DNA of 64,000 bases from Subtercola endophyticus. Its GTDB lineage: Bacteria > Actinomycetota > Actinomycetes > Actinomycetales > Microbacteriaceae. The DNA lies in contig NZ_CP087997.1 of NCBI RefSeq assembly GCF_021044565.1, positions 3,162,001 to 3,226,000 on the forward strand. Direction: 5' to 3'. Each line of letters opens with the position of its first letter. Position 1 is the first letter of the stretch. The notes beneath the pieces are model-generated. The model did no database searches. It was not told the origin of the DNA and saw nothing but the letters and a program-made list of their open reading frames with translations. This document shows positions 27,205 through 36,115 of this stretch, piece by piece. Position numbers and translations under genes: made by a program.

Positions 27205-28446
27205 CTACCGACCACCCGACCGCCGCTTGTTGTACACGTCGAACGCCACGGCGAGCAGCAGCACCAGACCCTTGACCGCCTGCTGCCACTCGATGCCGAT
27301 GCCCATGATCGACATACCGTTGTTCAGCACACCGATGATCAGACCACCGACAATCGCGCCGCCGATCGTTCCGACGCCGCCCGTCACCGCCGCACCACCG
27401 ATGAACGCCGCCGAGATGGCTTCGAGCTCGAAGCCGTCACCGGCTTTCGGCCCGGCCAGGTTCAGACGAGCCGTGAACACCAGACCGGCAAGCCCCGCGA
27501 GAAAGCCCATGTTCACGAACAGCCAGAACGTCACGATGCGGGTCTTGATGCCCGAGAGCTCCGCCGCGTGCAAGTTGCCGCCGATGGCGTAGATGTGCCG
27601 GCCGAACACCGAACGGTTCATCACGATGCCGTAGATCAGAATGAGAACCGCGAGCACGATCAGGGTGACCGGGATGCCCTTGAAAGTGGCCAGAGCGTAC
27701 GCGAACAGCAGCACGGCGGCGGTCACGAGCACCAATTTGGCAATGAACCAGCCGAGCGGCTCCACGGCCTGACCGTAACTCTGGCGCCCCCGTCGCGTGC
27801 GGATCGACTGCACCACCAGCACCACGATCGCAATGATTGCGACACCGATGGTGAGCGGGTCGACCTGCAGCTTGCCGAAGACGTCGGTGATGAATCCGTT
27901 GCCCAATGCCCGGTAGAAGTCGGGGAACGAACCGATGTTCTGGTTGCCGAGCACCACAAGCGTGAGTCCGCGGAAGATGAGCATGCCGGCCAGCGTCACG
28001 ATGAACGCCGGTATGCCCACGTAGGCGATCCAGAAGCCCTGCCAGGCTCCCACCAGGGCGCCGATCGCGAGCGACAGCACAATGGCGAGCCAGGCCGGCA
28101 GCCCCATGCTGACCGCGAACACACCCGAGAGCGCCCCGACGAAGGCGGCGACCGACCCGACCGACAGGTCGATGTGGCCCGCCACGATGACCATCACCAT
28201 ACCGATGGCCAGAATCAGGATGTAGCCGTTCTGAACGATGAGGTTCGACACGTTCTGCGGCCGCAACAGCACGCCGTTCGTGAGGATCTCGAACACCACC
28301 ACGACCAGAATCAGCGCGATGAAGATGCCGTTCTTGCCCAGGTCTGACAGAACATGGCTGAGCGAACGGGTGAACTTGTTGTCGACCGGGTTGACCCGGC
28401 CGCCGGCGGCAGTGTCGTCTGCCGGCTTCGTCTCGAGATCGGACAT
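27205..28446 (-). CDS. mmsB: Monosaccharide ABC transporter permease, MmsB/GguB type
   Basis: 413 aa with about ten or more hydrophobic segments and the family landmark VAGHIDLSVGSVAAFVGA. The length and the cytoplasmic N-terminal tail match XylH/GguB-type permeases rather than the shorter RbsC. The start overlaps the ATPase stop (TGATG). With ChvE-like binding protein and MmsA it imports pentoses or hexoses such as arabinose, xylose, galactose or glucose. Confidence 0.92.
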   Translation of the reverse strand: MSDLETKPADDTAAGGRVNPVDNKFTRSLSHVLSDLGKNGIFIALILVVVVFEILTNGVLLRPQNVSNLIVQNGYILILAIGMVMVIVAGHIDLSVGSVAAFVGALSGVFAVSMGLPAWLAIVLSLAIGALVGAWQGFWIAYVGIPAFIVTLAGMLIFRGLTLVVLGNQNIGSFPDFYRALGNGFITDVFGKLQVDPLTIGVAIIAIVVLVVQSIRTRRGRQSYGQAVEPLGWFIAKLVLVTAAVLLFAYALATFKGIPVTLIVLAVLILIYGIVMNRSVFGRHIYAIGGNLHAAELSGIKTRIVTFWLFVNMGFLAGLAGLVFTARLNLAGPKAGDGFELEAISAAFIGGAAVTGGVGTIGGAIVGGLIIGVLNNGMSIMGIGIEWQQAVKGLVLLLAVAFDVYNKRRSGGR

Positions 28447-29978
28447 CAGATTCGTTCCTTTTCCATGGTCATGTACTTGATGAGCGTTTCGGGGGTGGCC
28501 TCGGCGATGGGCACCTCACCGGTGATGCGGCCCTCGGCGATGGCGTAGATGCGGTCGCAGATGCCGAGCAACTCGGGCAGCTCGCTCGAGATCACGATGA
28601 CGCCCTTGCCCTCGGCGGCCAGCCGGTTGATGATCGTGTAGATCTCGTACTTCGCGCCCACGTCGATGCCGCGGGTCGGCTCGTCGAGAATCAGCACGTC
28701 GGGGTCGGAGTAGATCCACTTGCTCAGCACGACCTTCTGCTGGTTGCCGCCACTGAGCTTGCCGACCTTCGAGAGCACCGAGGGCGCCTTGATGTTCATC
28801 GACTTTCGGTAGCCGTCGGCGACCTCGTACTCCTTGTTGTCGTCGACCAGACCGCCGCGCTCGAGCTTCTTCAGCGAAGCCATCGAGATGTTGCGCTTGA
28901 TGTCTTCGATGAGGTTGAGCCCGTAGAACTTGCGGTCTTCGGTGGCGTAGGCGAGCCCGTTGGCGATGGCCTCCGACACCGTGCGGGTCTTGATCTCCAC
29001 GCCGTGTTTGAACACCTGCCCCGAGATCTTGGTGCCGTACGACCGCCCGAACAGGCTCATCGCGAACTCGGTACGGCCGGCGCCCATGAGGCCCGCGATG
29101 CCGACGATCTCGCCGCGCTTCACGTTCAGATTGACGTTGTCGACCATGATTCGCGAGGGGTCTTGCGGGTGGTACGCCGTCCAGTTCTCGACGCGCAAGA
29201 TCTCCTCGCCGATGTGCGGGGTGTGGTCGGGGTACCGGTGCTCGAGGTCACGGCCCACCATGTCTTTGATGATGCGCTCTTCGGTCACATCGAGCTTCGG
29301 AATGGTCTCGATGGCCTTGCCGTCGCGAATGACGGTGACCGTGTCCGAGATCTTCTTGATCTCGTTGAGCTTGTGGCTGATGATGATCGACGTGATGTTC
29401 TGGCCCTTGAGCGAGAGAATCAGGTCGAGCAGATGATCGCTGTCTTCGTCGTTGAGGGCGGCGGTCGGTTCATCCAGAATCAGCAGCTTCACCCGCTTCG
29501 AGAGGGCCTTCGCGATCTCGACGAGCTGCTGCTTGCCCACGCCGAGGTCGAGCACCTTCGTGGTGGGGTTCTCCCGCAGGCCGACACGCGCGAGCAGCTT
29601 GGAGGCCTCGGTGTTGGTCTTGTTCCAGTCGATCAGGCCGAACGGGCCCTTGATCTCGTTGTTCAGAAAGATGTTCTCGGCGATCGACAGGTAGGGGCTG
29701 AGCGCGAGCTCTTGGTGGATGATCACGATGCCCTTGGCCTCGCTGTCGCGGATGTCGCGGAACTCGACCGTCTCGTTCTCGAAGACGATGTCGCCGTCGT
29801 AGGTACCGAACGGGTAGACGCCGCTGAGCACCTTCATGAGGGTCGATTTGCCCGCGCCGTTCTCACCGCAGATCGCGTGCACTTCACCGCGAGCGACGTC
29901 GAGGGTGACGGCCTGCAGGGCTTTGACGCCCGGAAAGGTCTTGGTGATGTTACGCATTTCCAGAATATTGGTGGTCAC
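28446..29978 (-). CDS. mmsA: Monosaccharide ABC transporter ATP-binding protein, MmsA/GguA type
   Basis: 510 aa, two nucleotide-binding domains. Domain 1 has Walker [10 protein letters not shown] (Lys44) and Walker [10 protein letters not shown]; domain 2 has LMGAGRTEF, an intact LSGGNQQK signature and [10 protein letters not shown]. It contrasts with the degenerate relative at 25041 and is evidently the working ATPase of the importer. Upstream lies the ChvE-like gene, downstream the permease, all in one direction. Confidence 0.93.
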   Translation of the reverse strand: MTTNILEMRNITKTFPGVKALQAVTLDVARGEVHAICGENGAGKSTLMKVLSGVYPFGTYDGDIVFENETVEFRDIRDSEAKGIVIIHQELALSPYLSIAENIFLNNEIKGPFGLIDWNKTNTEASKLLARVGLRENPTTKVLDLGVGKQQLVEIAKALSKRVKLLILDEPTAALNDEDSDHLLDLILSLKGQNITSIIISHKLNEIKKISDTVTVIRDGKAIETIPKLDVTEERIIKDMVGRDLEHRYPDHTPHIGEEILRVENWTAYHPQDPSRIMVDNVNLNVKRGEIVGIAGLMGAGRTEFAMSLFGRSYGTKISGQVFKHGVEIKTRTVSEAIANGLAYATEDRKFYGLNLIEDIKRNISMASLKKLERGGLVDDNKEYEVADGYRKSMNIKAPSVLSKVGKLSGGNQQKVVLSKWIYSDPDVLILDEPTRGIDVGAKYEIYTIINRLAAEGKGVIVISSELPELLGICDRIYAIAEGRITGEVPIAEATPETLIKYMTMEKERI

Positions 29979-30093
29979 AATATGTCTCCTTCAATGGTGT
30001 AGCTGCGGATGGTGTGGATGTTCGGGTCCGAGAATGCCGGCCCGCCCGTTCGACGGGTCGGGCCGGCACGCTCAGTGAGTGGGTTCGGGCTGA

Positions 30094-31221
30094 CTAGCCG
30101 TTGACCTGTGCCGCGGTGTAGTAGCCACCGTCGATCAGCACGCTCTGAATGTTGTCTTTCGTCACGACGACCGGCTGCAGCAGCTGCGAGGGAACGACCT
30201 TCACGCCGTTGTCGTAGGTCTTGGTGTCGTTCGTCTCCGGCGTTCCACCGGTCAGCAGGGCGGTTGCCATGCCCACAGCGACCTTCGCGAGCTCGCGAGT
30301 GTCTTTGTAGATGGTGGAGTACTGCTCGCCCGCATTGATGGCCTTGACCGAGTCGAGCTCGGCGTCCTGACCCGTGATGATGGGGATGTCGGCCGTGGTG
30401 TACCCGGCCGAGGTGAGAGCCGAGATGATTCCTCGCGAGAGACCGTCATAGGGCGAGAGAACGCCGTTGACCTTGGATCCGTCGGAGTACGTCGACGTGA
30501 GGATGTTCTCCATGCGGGCCTGGGCGGTAGCCGGATCCCAGCGCAGTGTCGCCACCGTGTTGAAGTCGGTCTGACCGCTCTTCACGACGATGGTGCCGTC
30601 GGCGATGTAGGGCTTGAGGGTCTCCATGGCGCCGTTGAAGAAGAACGTCGCGTTGTTGTCGTCGGGGCTGCCGGCGAACAGTTCGACGTTGAACGGGCCC
30701 TTCGTGCCGGTCTTGTTGCCGGTCGCGTCGAGAACACCGAGCCCGGTGAGCAGCGAGGTGGCCTGCTGAACGCCAACCTTCTCGTTGTCGAACGTGGCGT
30801 AGTAATCGACGTTCGGCGAGTTGCGAATCAGGCGGTCATAGGCGATGACGGGAATGTCGTTGTCTTTGGCGTTCTGCAGCGTGTTGGTGAGCGTCGTGCC
30901 GTCGATCGAGGCGATGATCAGGGCTTTTGCGCCCTTGGTGATCATGTTCTCGATCTGGCTGACCTGGGTGGGAATGTCGTCTTCTGCGTACTCGAGGTCG
31001 ACGGTGTAGCCGGCCGCTTCGAGCTGCTTCTTGATGTTGTCGCCGTCAGCGATCCAGCGCTCGGACGACTTGGTGGGCATCGCGACGCCGATGAGGCTGC
31101 CGTCGCCGGCGGCTGCTGCGCCGCTCGAGGAGGTTCCCGATGAGGAGCCGCCCGCGCATCCGGCCAGTGAGACCACCATGGCCCCGGCGGCCAGAAGTGA
31201 AAGTACGAATTTTTTCTTCAC
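30094..31221 (-). CDS. chvE: Sugar-binding lipoprotein, ChvE type
   Basis: GTG start at 31221 chosen because AAAGGAC precedes it and it opens directly into a signal peptide; 375 aa. Lipobox LAGC (Cys22), Ser/Gly-rich linker, then a type I periplasmic-binding fold with [12 protein letters not shown] and [10 protein letters not shown] text typical of ChvE/XylF proteins. It is the extracellular receptor for the MmsAB transporter. Only 65 bp separate it from araD, so it is probably in the same transcript and under the LacI regulator. Confidence 0.92.
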   Translation of the reverse strand: MKKKFVLSLLAAGAMVVSLAGCAGGSSSGTSSSGAAAAGDGSLIGVAMPTKSSERWIADGDNIKKQLEAAGYTVDLEYAEDDIPTQVSQIENMITKGAKALIIASIDGTTLTNTLQNAKDNDIPVIAYDRLIRNSPNVDYYATFDNEKVGVQQATSLLTGLGVLDATGNKTGTKGPFNVELFAGSPDDNNATFFFNGAMETLKPYIADGTIVVKSGQTDFNTVATLRWDPATAQARMENILTSTYSDGSKVNGVLSPYDGLSRGIISALTSAGYTTADIPIITGQDAELDSVKAINAGEQYSTIYKDTRELAKVAVGMATALLTGGTPETNDTKTYDNGVKVVPSQLLQPVVVTKDNIQSVLIDGGYYTAAQVNG

Positions 31222-31286
31222 TGTGTGTCCTTTTCTGTGTGTGAATGACTTCGTTGTCAGCAGGTGTGCTGTGGTGAAGGTGTTTC

Positions 31287-32084
31287 TCATTCCACCGGCG
31301 TCGCGCGTTTGCGGGGCCGGGGGGCTTTTTTCGCGCCGATCGGCGCAAAGGTCGTGGTTTCGCCGGGAGGCGAAGCGGAGGGCGAGCTGAGGGCGGGCGG
31401 CACCCGCGCGTAGAGCGCGTCGATCGTCGACACCGCCAGCGGAACGGGCTCGCCGAGCTGGCGCGAGATGTGCACGGTTCGAGCGGAATCTTCGGCCAAG
31501 ACCGCGCGTCGCACGGCCCGCTTCGCCGTGGAGCCGACCGTGAAGACGCCGTGGTTCTGCAGCAGCACGGCCCGCGACCGCTGAGCGGTCAGCACAGCGA
31601 CGAGCGACGAACCGATGGCGACGCCGTCGACGAGTGCCAGCGGGTCGGCTTCGGCCAGCGGAGCCACCGGAATCTGGCCGCCGAACTCGTCGGCCATGGC
31701 GGTGAGCACACACGGAACCGCCTCTCCCCGCGCCGCCCAGGCCGTGGCGTAGGTGGAGTGCGTGTGCACGACCCCGCCGATCTCGGGAAGATGCCGGTAG
31801 AGGTACGCGTGCGCCGAGGTGACGGCGGTTGGGGCACGCTGGCTGCCGAGCGTGTTCACCACCACGTCGCCGTCGAGGTCGCACAGAATCATGTTCTCGG
31901 GGCTCAGCTCGTCGTAGCTCACGTCGGTCGGCTTGATGACGAACAGGTCGGCGCCGGGCACGCGTGACGACACCGATCCGCTCGTCCAGACGACCAGTCC
32001 GTAGCGCACCAGTTCGTCGTGCAGGCGTGCCACTTCGGCGCGCATGCGGGCGATGGCGACCTCGATCTCTGCTCCGAAGTTCAC
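31287..32084 (-). CDS. araD: Class II aldolase, L-ribulose-5-phosphate 4-epimerase-like
   Basis: GTG start at 32084, 265 aa; the standard enzyme is about 231 aa and the surplus is a Pro/Ala/Lys-rich C-terminal tail. Motifs of the AraD/FucA family: TSGSVSSR phosphate loop, [11 protein letters not shown], the zinc site HTHSTYA and the late QNHGVFTVG. It likely epimerises L-ribulose-5-P to D-xylulose-5-P. The kinase and isomerase genes (araB, araA) are not in the window. Coupled by GTGA to a 67-residue ORF upstream. Confidence 0.85.
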   Translation of the reverse strand: MNFGAEIEVAIARMRAEVARLHDELVRYGLVVWTSGSVSSRVPGADLFVIKPTDVSYDELSPENMILCDLDGDVVVNTLGSQRAPTAVTSAHAYLYRHLPEIGGVVHTHSTYATAWAARGEAVPCVLTAMADEFGGQIPVAPLAEADPLALVDGVAIGSSLVAVLTAQRSRAVLLQNHGVFTVGSTAKRAVRRAVLAEDSARTVHISRQLGEPVPLAVSTIDALYARVPPALSSPSASPPGETTTFAPIGAKKAPRPRKRATPVE

Positions 32085-32284
32085 GCCGTCACCTCGCGGT
32101 GGGTATGCGTGGCCGCTGCCGCTGGCGGCACCGCGAGCGGCGCAGAGGTCGGCGAGTGGATGCCCGCCAGAACCACCGCGAAAGGAGCGACCAGCCCGTG
32201 GCCACCAACGAGCCGGCCGCCGTCGAAACCAGATTCGGCGGTCACGCCGACGGAGTTCTGGCTGTGAGCGAAAACGACATTCAC
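32081..32284 (-). CDS. Small ORF translationally coupled to araD
   Basis: 67 aa from GTG 32284, with an excellent Shine-Dalgarno (AAAGGAG, 8-nt spacing). Its stop overlaps the araD start as GTGA. The protein is His/Ala/Gly-rich, has no recognised domain and no clear membrane helix. It may be a genuine small protein, a translational leader for araD, or the fused remains of a larger first gene of the operon. The ribosome-binding site and overlap argue that it is translated. Confidence 0.55.
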   Translation of the reverse strand: MNVVFAHSQNSVGVTAESGFDGGRLVGGHGLVAPFAVVLAGIHSPTSAPLAVPPAAAATHTHREVTA

Positions 32285-32367
32285 GCGTCAAACTCCTTTG
32301 TCTGGTCGGGTCTGGGCAGCACAAATCAACCGCTGTGCGGTGTCGATGCCATCCGATTGTGACTTTC

Positions 32368-32383
32368 ATGTGAACGGTCACAT
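32368..32383. promoter_or_regulatory. LacI-type operator upstream of araD operon
   Basis: ATGTGAACGGTCACAT: 6-bp inverted arms around a central CG, the usual LacI-family operator form. It lies 84 nt upstream of the first small ORF of the araD-chvE-mmsAB unit. It matches 15 of 16 positions with a second site ahead of the LacI gene at 33605. Confidence 0.7.
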
Positions 32384-32518
32384 CGGGCTGCCCTTATGGT
32401 GCCCCACGTTCGCCGAACATGTCAACCCGGGCTTCAGTCACGTTTTGGTAACCGCGCGAAAACGCGCCGCCGGGCATCCATTCGCCGACGGCGAAGCCGA
32501 CTGGTCGCCCCGAAAGGC

Positions 32519-33532
32519 TCAGAAGATCGGCGGGGCGGTGCTGCCACGAACGATGAGATCAGGCACGAGGCCGGGTTGCGCGGCGATCTGATCGTCGAGA
32601 GTGCCCAGCAGCAGGGCGATGGCCCGGCGGCCGAGTTCGGCGAAATCCTGCCGAACCGTGGTGAGCGGAGGCCAGAAGTGCGCCGACTCGGGAATGTCGT
32701 CGAAACCCACGACGCTCACGTCGCGCGGCACGTCGAGCCCGGCCTCGCGAATGGCGTGGATGAGCCCCAGCGCCATCTGGTCGTTCGACGAGAAGATGGC
32801 CGTGAAGTCGCGCACCCGCAGCAACTCGCGGCCGGCGTAGTAGCCGAACTCGGCCGTCCAGTCGCCGAGAATCGGCGCGGTCGCGGCGACATCGCGGTCA
32901 GACATCTCCGAGAGAAAGCCGTGCATGCGCGCTTCGGCCTCGATCCAGTCCTGCGGGCCGGCGAGGTGGTAGATGTTGCGATGTCCGAGGTCGATGAGGT
33001 GCCGGGTGGCGAGGCGCGCGCCAGTGATCTGGTCGACCGAAAGCGCGTTCTGCGAGGCCACAGTGCTCTGCAGCGTGACGAACGGCAGCGAGATGTTCAT
33101 GTCGTGGAACGTCTCGAACACGCGCACCTGCGGCGCGATCACCACGAGACCTTCGACCGCCTGGTCGAGCAGGTGATTGAGGCCGCGCTCGATCGAGTCG
33201 CGATCCGTGCCGTCGAGGTTGACCGTGTTGACGAAGTATCCCTCGGCGCGCGCGGCCTGCTCCAGAGCCTGGATGCTCGACGCGGGCCCGTACATCGACG
33301 CCGCCGACGCCAGCACTCCGATGGTCTGCGACCGGCTCGTGACGAGCACGCGGGCGGCGCGGTTGGGGCGGTACTGCAGATCATCCATCACCTGCTGCAC
33401 ACGGGCTCGGGTCTCGACCCGAATGCTCGGGTGGTCGTTCAGAACCCGCGAGACGGTCTGGTGCGAGACCCCGGCGAGCCGTGCGACATCACGGATGCTC
33501 GGCGCTCGGCCCGCCCGCGACTCGTCTGCCAC
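32519..33532 (-). CDS. LacI-family transcriptional regulator
   Basis: 337 aa from a GTG at 33532. The N-terminal HTH and hinge are standard (IRDVARLAGVSHQTVSRVLND, then YRPNRAAR), followed by a periplasmic-binding-type effector domain. It is transcribed toward the araD-chvE-mmsAB genes and almost identical palindromes sit before both units. It is the probable sugar-responsive repressor of the importer and its own gene. Effector likely arabinose or another imported sugar; inferred. Confidence 0.92.
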   Translation of the reverse strand: MADESRAGRAPSIRDVARLAGVSHQTVSRVLNDHPSIRVETRARVQQVMDDLQYRPNRAARVLVTSRSQTIGVLASAASMYGPASSIQALEQAARAEGYFVNTVNLDGTDRDSIERGLNHLLDQAVEGLVVIAPQVRVFETFHDMNISLPFVTLQSTVASQNALSVDQITGARLATRHLIDLGHRNIYHLAGPQDWIEAEARMHGFLSEMSDRDVAATAPILGDWTAEFGYYAGRELLRVRDFTAIFSSNDQMALGLIHAIREAGLDVPRDVSVVGFDDIPESAHFWPPLTTVRQDFAELGRRAIALLLGTLDDQIAAQPGLVPDLIVRGSTAPPIF

Positions 33533-33604
33533 GATCTGCTCGTTCTCGTTCGGAGCCGCAAGGAGCGACTCGGTTCGTGCGTGCTGATGACGCCGCGTGC
33601 GCCA

Positions 33605-33620
33605 ATGTGCACGGTCACAT
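33605..33620. promoter_or_regulatory. LacI-type operator upstream of the lacI-family gene
   Basis: ATGTGCACGGTCACAT, 73 nt upstream of the regulator start, differing in one base from the site at 32368. Suggests autoregulation. Confidence 0.65.
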
Positions 33621-33671
33621 CGCGGTGAAACCCATTATGGCGCGGGTCGCCGACCCACGCGAACACCCAGC

Positions 33672-33714
33672 ATGTTACTGTCACATTTCTCAGAAATCGA
33701 TGTGACAGTCACAT
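33672..33714. promoter_or_regulatory. Two further 15-bp palindromes (ATGTGACAGTCACAT type)
   Basis: 33672-33686 reads ATGTTACTGTCACAT and 33700-33714 reads ATGTGACAGTCACAT, the latter a perfect palindrome. They share half-sites (TGTGA/TCACA) with the LacI operators but have a 3-nt centre instead of 4. Centre-to-centre spacing is 28 bp. They could be extra operators for the same repressor or sites for another regulator once tied to the deleted SDR/TetR pair. Confidence 0.5.
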
Positions 33715-33738
33715 TTGCGCCAGCCACCAGCGAAAACG

Positions 33739-33793
33739 GAGGAGCATTCGATACCGTGGGCCGCGGAGCGCGTCACGCCCTCGAATGCTCCTC
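33739..33793. repeat. Long inverted repeat, relative of the 24609 element
   Basis: Perfect 13-bp arms GAGGAGCATTCGA (33739-33751) and complement (33781-33793) with a 29-nt loop beginning TACCGTG. The arm and the ACCGTG at its loop edge resemble the hairpin at 24609. It sits at the end of the truncated SDR fragment. Confidence 0.75.
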
Positions 33794-33816
33794 TGTTTCT
33801 GCGAGCAGGGCCTGCG

Positions 33817-34098
33817 ACAAGGCCCACAGGCGGCGAGCAGCACCGAGGTGGCGGCGCCCTGCTCGACCGTCTTCACCGAGACCCCAGTGGTTCCTGCCGG
33901 ATCGAACGTGGCGGGCGGCAGAGCCAGGTGGCGGCTCAGGTTGGTCGCCGCGATGCGCCCGGGGTTCAGTGCGTTCACCACGATGCCGTCGGCCCCCCAG
34001 CGCCACGCGGCTTCGACGGCGAAGAAGATGTTCGCGGTCTTCGACTGGCTGTACGCCACCCACGGGTCATACGGGGTGCGCGCGAAGTCGACGTCGAC
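33817..34098 (-). pseudogene. Internal fragment of a short-chain dehydrogenase
   Basis: About 94 codons with clear SDR text: the catalytic YxxxK in AYSQSKTANIFF, then GIVVNALNPGRIAATNLSRH and VEQGAATSVLLAA. The Rossmann N-terminus with the glycine motif is missing and so is the normal C-terminus. The frame runs into the 33739 inverted repeat. The fragment resembles retinol-dehydrogenase/oxidoreductase-type SDRs that act on small alcohols. Not functional as it stands. Confidence 0.75.
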
Positions 34099-34101
34099 GT
34101 G

Positions 34102-34206
34102 ATGATGGCGATCGGCGGCGTGACTCCCATCTCGCAGCACGAGAACCAGCGCGAACTCGCCACCCGCCTCATCGACATCGTCATCGCCGGGCTGGCGGCC
34201 CGCTAA
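34102..34206 (+). pseudogene. C-terminal scrap of a TetR-like regulator
   Basis: 34 codons ending NQRELATRLIDIVIAGLAAR, which looks like the last helix of a TetR-family ligand domain. It starts where the oppositely oriented SDR fragment ends. The N-terminal HTH is absent. Identification rests on a short helix and is tentative. Confidence 0.4.
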
Positions 34207-34217
34207 CGGTGGACAAA

Positions 34218-34272
34218 TAAGGAAATACTGCCTGCCGCGCCACCTGCGGGCTCGCCGCCGCGTATTTCCTTA
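34218..34272. terminator. Inverted repeat TAAGGAAATAC
   Basis: Perfect 11-bp arms at 34218-34228 and 34262-34272 with a GC-rich loop of 33 nt. It lies between the TetR scrap (+) and the end of glcD (-), so it could terminate transcription from either side. Confidence 0.5.
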
Positions 34273-34304
34273 GTTATCGACGGCAACCATCGACCGCGTC
34301 GAGC

Positions 34305-35864
34305 CTAGATGGCCTTGCCGGGGTTGAGGATGCCGTTCGGGTCGAACAGGGTTTTGACCTCGCGCATGAGCTGCCGGGCATCCGCCCCCACCTCGCGCTC
34401 GACCCAGCCGCGCTTGAGCAGACCGATACCGTGTTCGCCCGTGAGCGTTCCGCCCAGTCTGAGCGCGAGCTCGAACAGCTCGTCGGCGGCGGCCTGCGCC
34501 TCGGGCGGCACGGTCGTCACCGCGACGCCCCGCGCCCCGGGAATCAGAATGATCGGATGCACGTTTCCGTCGCCGGCGTGCGCAAAAGCGTAGATCTCGA
34601 CCCCGGTACGTGCCGAGATCTCGGCCACGCCTTCGAACGCCTCGGCGAGCCGCGAGCGCGGCACCGCGATGTCTTCGATGAGCGCCCAACCTCGCGCCTC
34701 GATGGCCGGCAGCGCATCGCGGCGTGCGGCCGACAAGGCGGCGGCGGTTGCCGGATCGTCGCTGGTCTCGACCGAGAGCGCGGTGCGGCGCAGCACCTCG
34801 GCGACCACGTCGATCTCTTCGAGCGCGCCGAATCCGTCGGTCTGCACGAGCAGAAATGCTCCGCCACGGGCCGCCAGATCGGTACCGCGAAGGTCGTCGA
34901 TGGCCCCGAGCGTCTTGCCGTCGACGAGCTCCACGACGCTCGGCCGCACGCCCGCTGTCGCCAGGGCGACGGATGCCCGTGCCGCCGTCGCCACGGAATC
35001 GAAGAAGGCCGCCGCCGTCGCCTGCGCGATCGGTCGCGGCAGCAGGCGCACGGTCGCGCCGACCACCACGCCCAGAGTGCCCTCGGAGCCGACGAAGAGC
35101 GAAAGCAGGTCGTAGCCGACCACGCCCTTGACGGTTCCGGGGCCGAGATGCAGCTGCCGACCATCGGCCAGCACCACGTCGAGCGCCAGTACGGCGTCAC
35201 GCGTCACGCCGTACTTCGCGCCCCGCAGACCGCCGGCGTTCGTGGCGATGTTGCCGCCCACCGTCGAGAGCTCGACGCTGCCGGGGTCGGGAGCGAAAAA
35301 GAGGCCGTGGGCGGCCGCGGCCCGGTCGAGATCGGCCGTGATGACCCCCGGCTCGACATACGCGGTGCCGTCGACGGGGTTGATTTCGCGAATCGCGTTC
35401 AGCGCGCTGAGGTCGAGCACGATCTCCCCCGCTCCCGCAACGGCGCCGCCCGTGAGACCCGATCCGGAGCCGCGCGTCACCACGGGCACGCGGTGCGCGT
35501 TCGCGAAGGTGAGGGTAGCGACGACGTCGTCGACCGAGTGCGCGTACACGACGGCTGCCGGATGCCCGGCTCCCGCCGTGCCGGAGCGGTCACTTGCGAC
35601 GGCAGCGGTCTGCTCCGCGCCGACAGACGCCGACGAGACGGACTCGAGCAGCAGCTGAAGGGTGGCCGCGTCGATCGGTGAGGCGTGAGCGGCGGCGGGG
35701 TCGGCATGGTCCGCGACGGCGACGGCGACGGCGCCGGCGTCAGCCTCGGCCACGGTGCCAGCGGCGGCATCGGTCACAGCGGCAGCGGCGGCATCGTTGG
35801 CCTCGGCGGGGCCGCCTGCGGCGGGCACGTCTTCGAGCAGTTCTGGCGAGGGCAACGTCGTCAC
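34305..35864 (-). CDS. glcD: FAD-linked oxidase, glycolate oxidase GlcD/D-lactate dehydrogenase type
   Basis: 519 aa from GTG 35864. FAD_binding_4 domain with VTRGSGSGLTGGAV and the FAD loop STVGGNIATNAGGLRGAKYG, then FAD-oxidase C-terminal domain ending GTLTGEHGIGLLKRGW and DPNGILNPGKAI. It oxidises a 2-hydroxy acid (glycolate, D-lactate or similar). The first about 60 residues are an Ala/Val/Asp-rich expansion absent from ordinary GlcD. It stands alone, with no GlcE/GlcF partners nearby, which favours the single-subunit type. Confidence 0.88.
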   Translation of the reverse strand: MTTLPSPELLEDVPAAGGPAEANDAAAAAVTDAAAGTVAEADAGAVAVAVADHADPAAAHASPIDAATLQLLLESVSSASVGAEQTAAVASDRSGTAGAGHPAAVVYAHSVDDVVATLTFANAHRVPVVTRGSGSGLTGGAVAGAGEIVLDLSALNAIREINPVDGTAYVEPGVITADLDRAAAAHGLFFAPDPGSVELSTVGGNIATNAGGLRGAKYGVTRDAVLALDVVLADGRQLHLGPGTVKGVVGYDLLSLFVGSEGTLGVVVGATVRLLPRPIAQATAAAFFDSVATAARASVALATAGVRPSVVELVDGKTLGAIDDLRGTDLAARGGAFLLVQTDGFGALEEIDVVAEVLRRTALSVETSDDPATAAALSAARRDALPAIEARGWALIEDIAVPRSRLAEAFEGVAEISARTGVEIYAFAHAGDGNVHPIILIPGARGVAVTTVPPEAQAAADELFELALRLGGTLTGEHGIGLLKRGWVEREVGADARQLMREVKTLFDPNGILNPGKAI

Positions 35865-35868
35865 ACCG

Positions 35869-36027
35869 TCACGCTACCGTCTCTGTCGCGACAGCGCGCG
35901 GTACCACGGGCGCCACGGGCGCCACTGGCCCCACGGGCACGACGAGGGTGCCGCGGGCGGCGATGCCCTCTGGCCCGTTCCATTCCGCCACGCGCACCGG
36001 ACTCTGCACCGCTACATCATTCGTCAT
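35869..36027 (-). pseudogene. 52-codon ORF, possible alpha/beta-hydrolase N-terminal remnant
   Basis: ATG 36027 to stop 35869. The N-terminal half (VAEWNGPEGIAARGTLVV) resembles the opening strand of lysophospholipase-like hydrolases. It then dissolves into a PVGPVAPVAPVV repeat and stops 4 nt before the glcD start. Weak ribosome-binding site. May be a scrap, a leader or chance. Confidence 0.3.
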
Positions 36028-36055
36028 GCTGACATTCTCTTTCTCAACTACTCCA

Positions 36056-36114
36056 TCGAGCTACGAGTTTGGGCCGGTGCTGAGCCGCTTCACCGACACA
36101 AACTCGTAGCTCGA
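36056..36114. terminator. 15-bp inverted repeat at the end of the importer operon
   Basis: Perfect arms TCGAGCTACGAGTTT (36056-36070) and complement (36100-36114), loop 29 nt. It starts 1 nt after the stop codon of the last gene of the minus-strand operon, the right place for a terminator, though no T-run follows on that strand. Confidence 0.6.
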
Positions 36115-36115
36115 T

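Noticed and set aside
27568-28347. 259-codon plus-strand frame over mmsB
   Set aside because: Shadow of the permease gene, with His/Asp/Glu/Arg-rich translation and no recognisable fold.
33700-33714. CRP/FNR-type site
   Set aside because: TGTGA and TCACA half-sites are present but separated by 3 nt, not the 6 nt of CRP sites; a LacI-like reading fits the neighbouring sites better.
34305-35864. glcD as part of a GlcDEF operon
   Set aside because: No GlcE or GlcF genes lie next to it; flanks are scars and the importer operon, so it is treated as a stand-alone oxidase.
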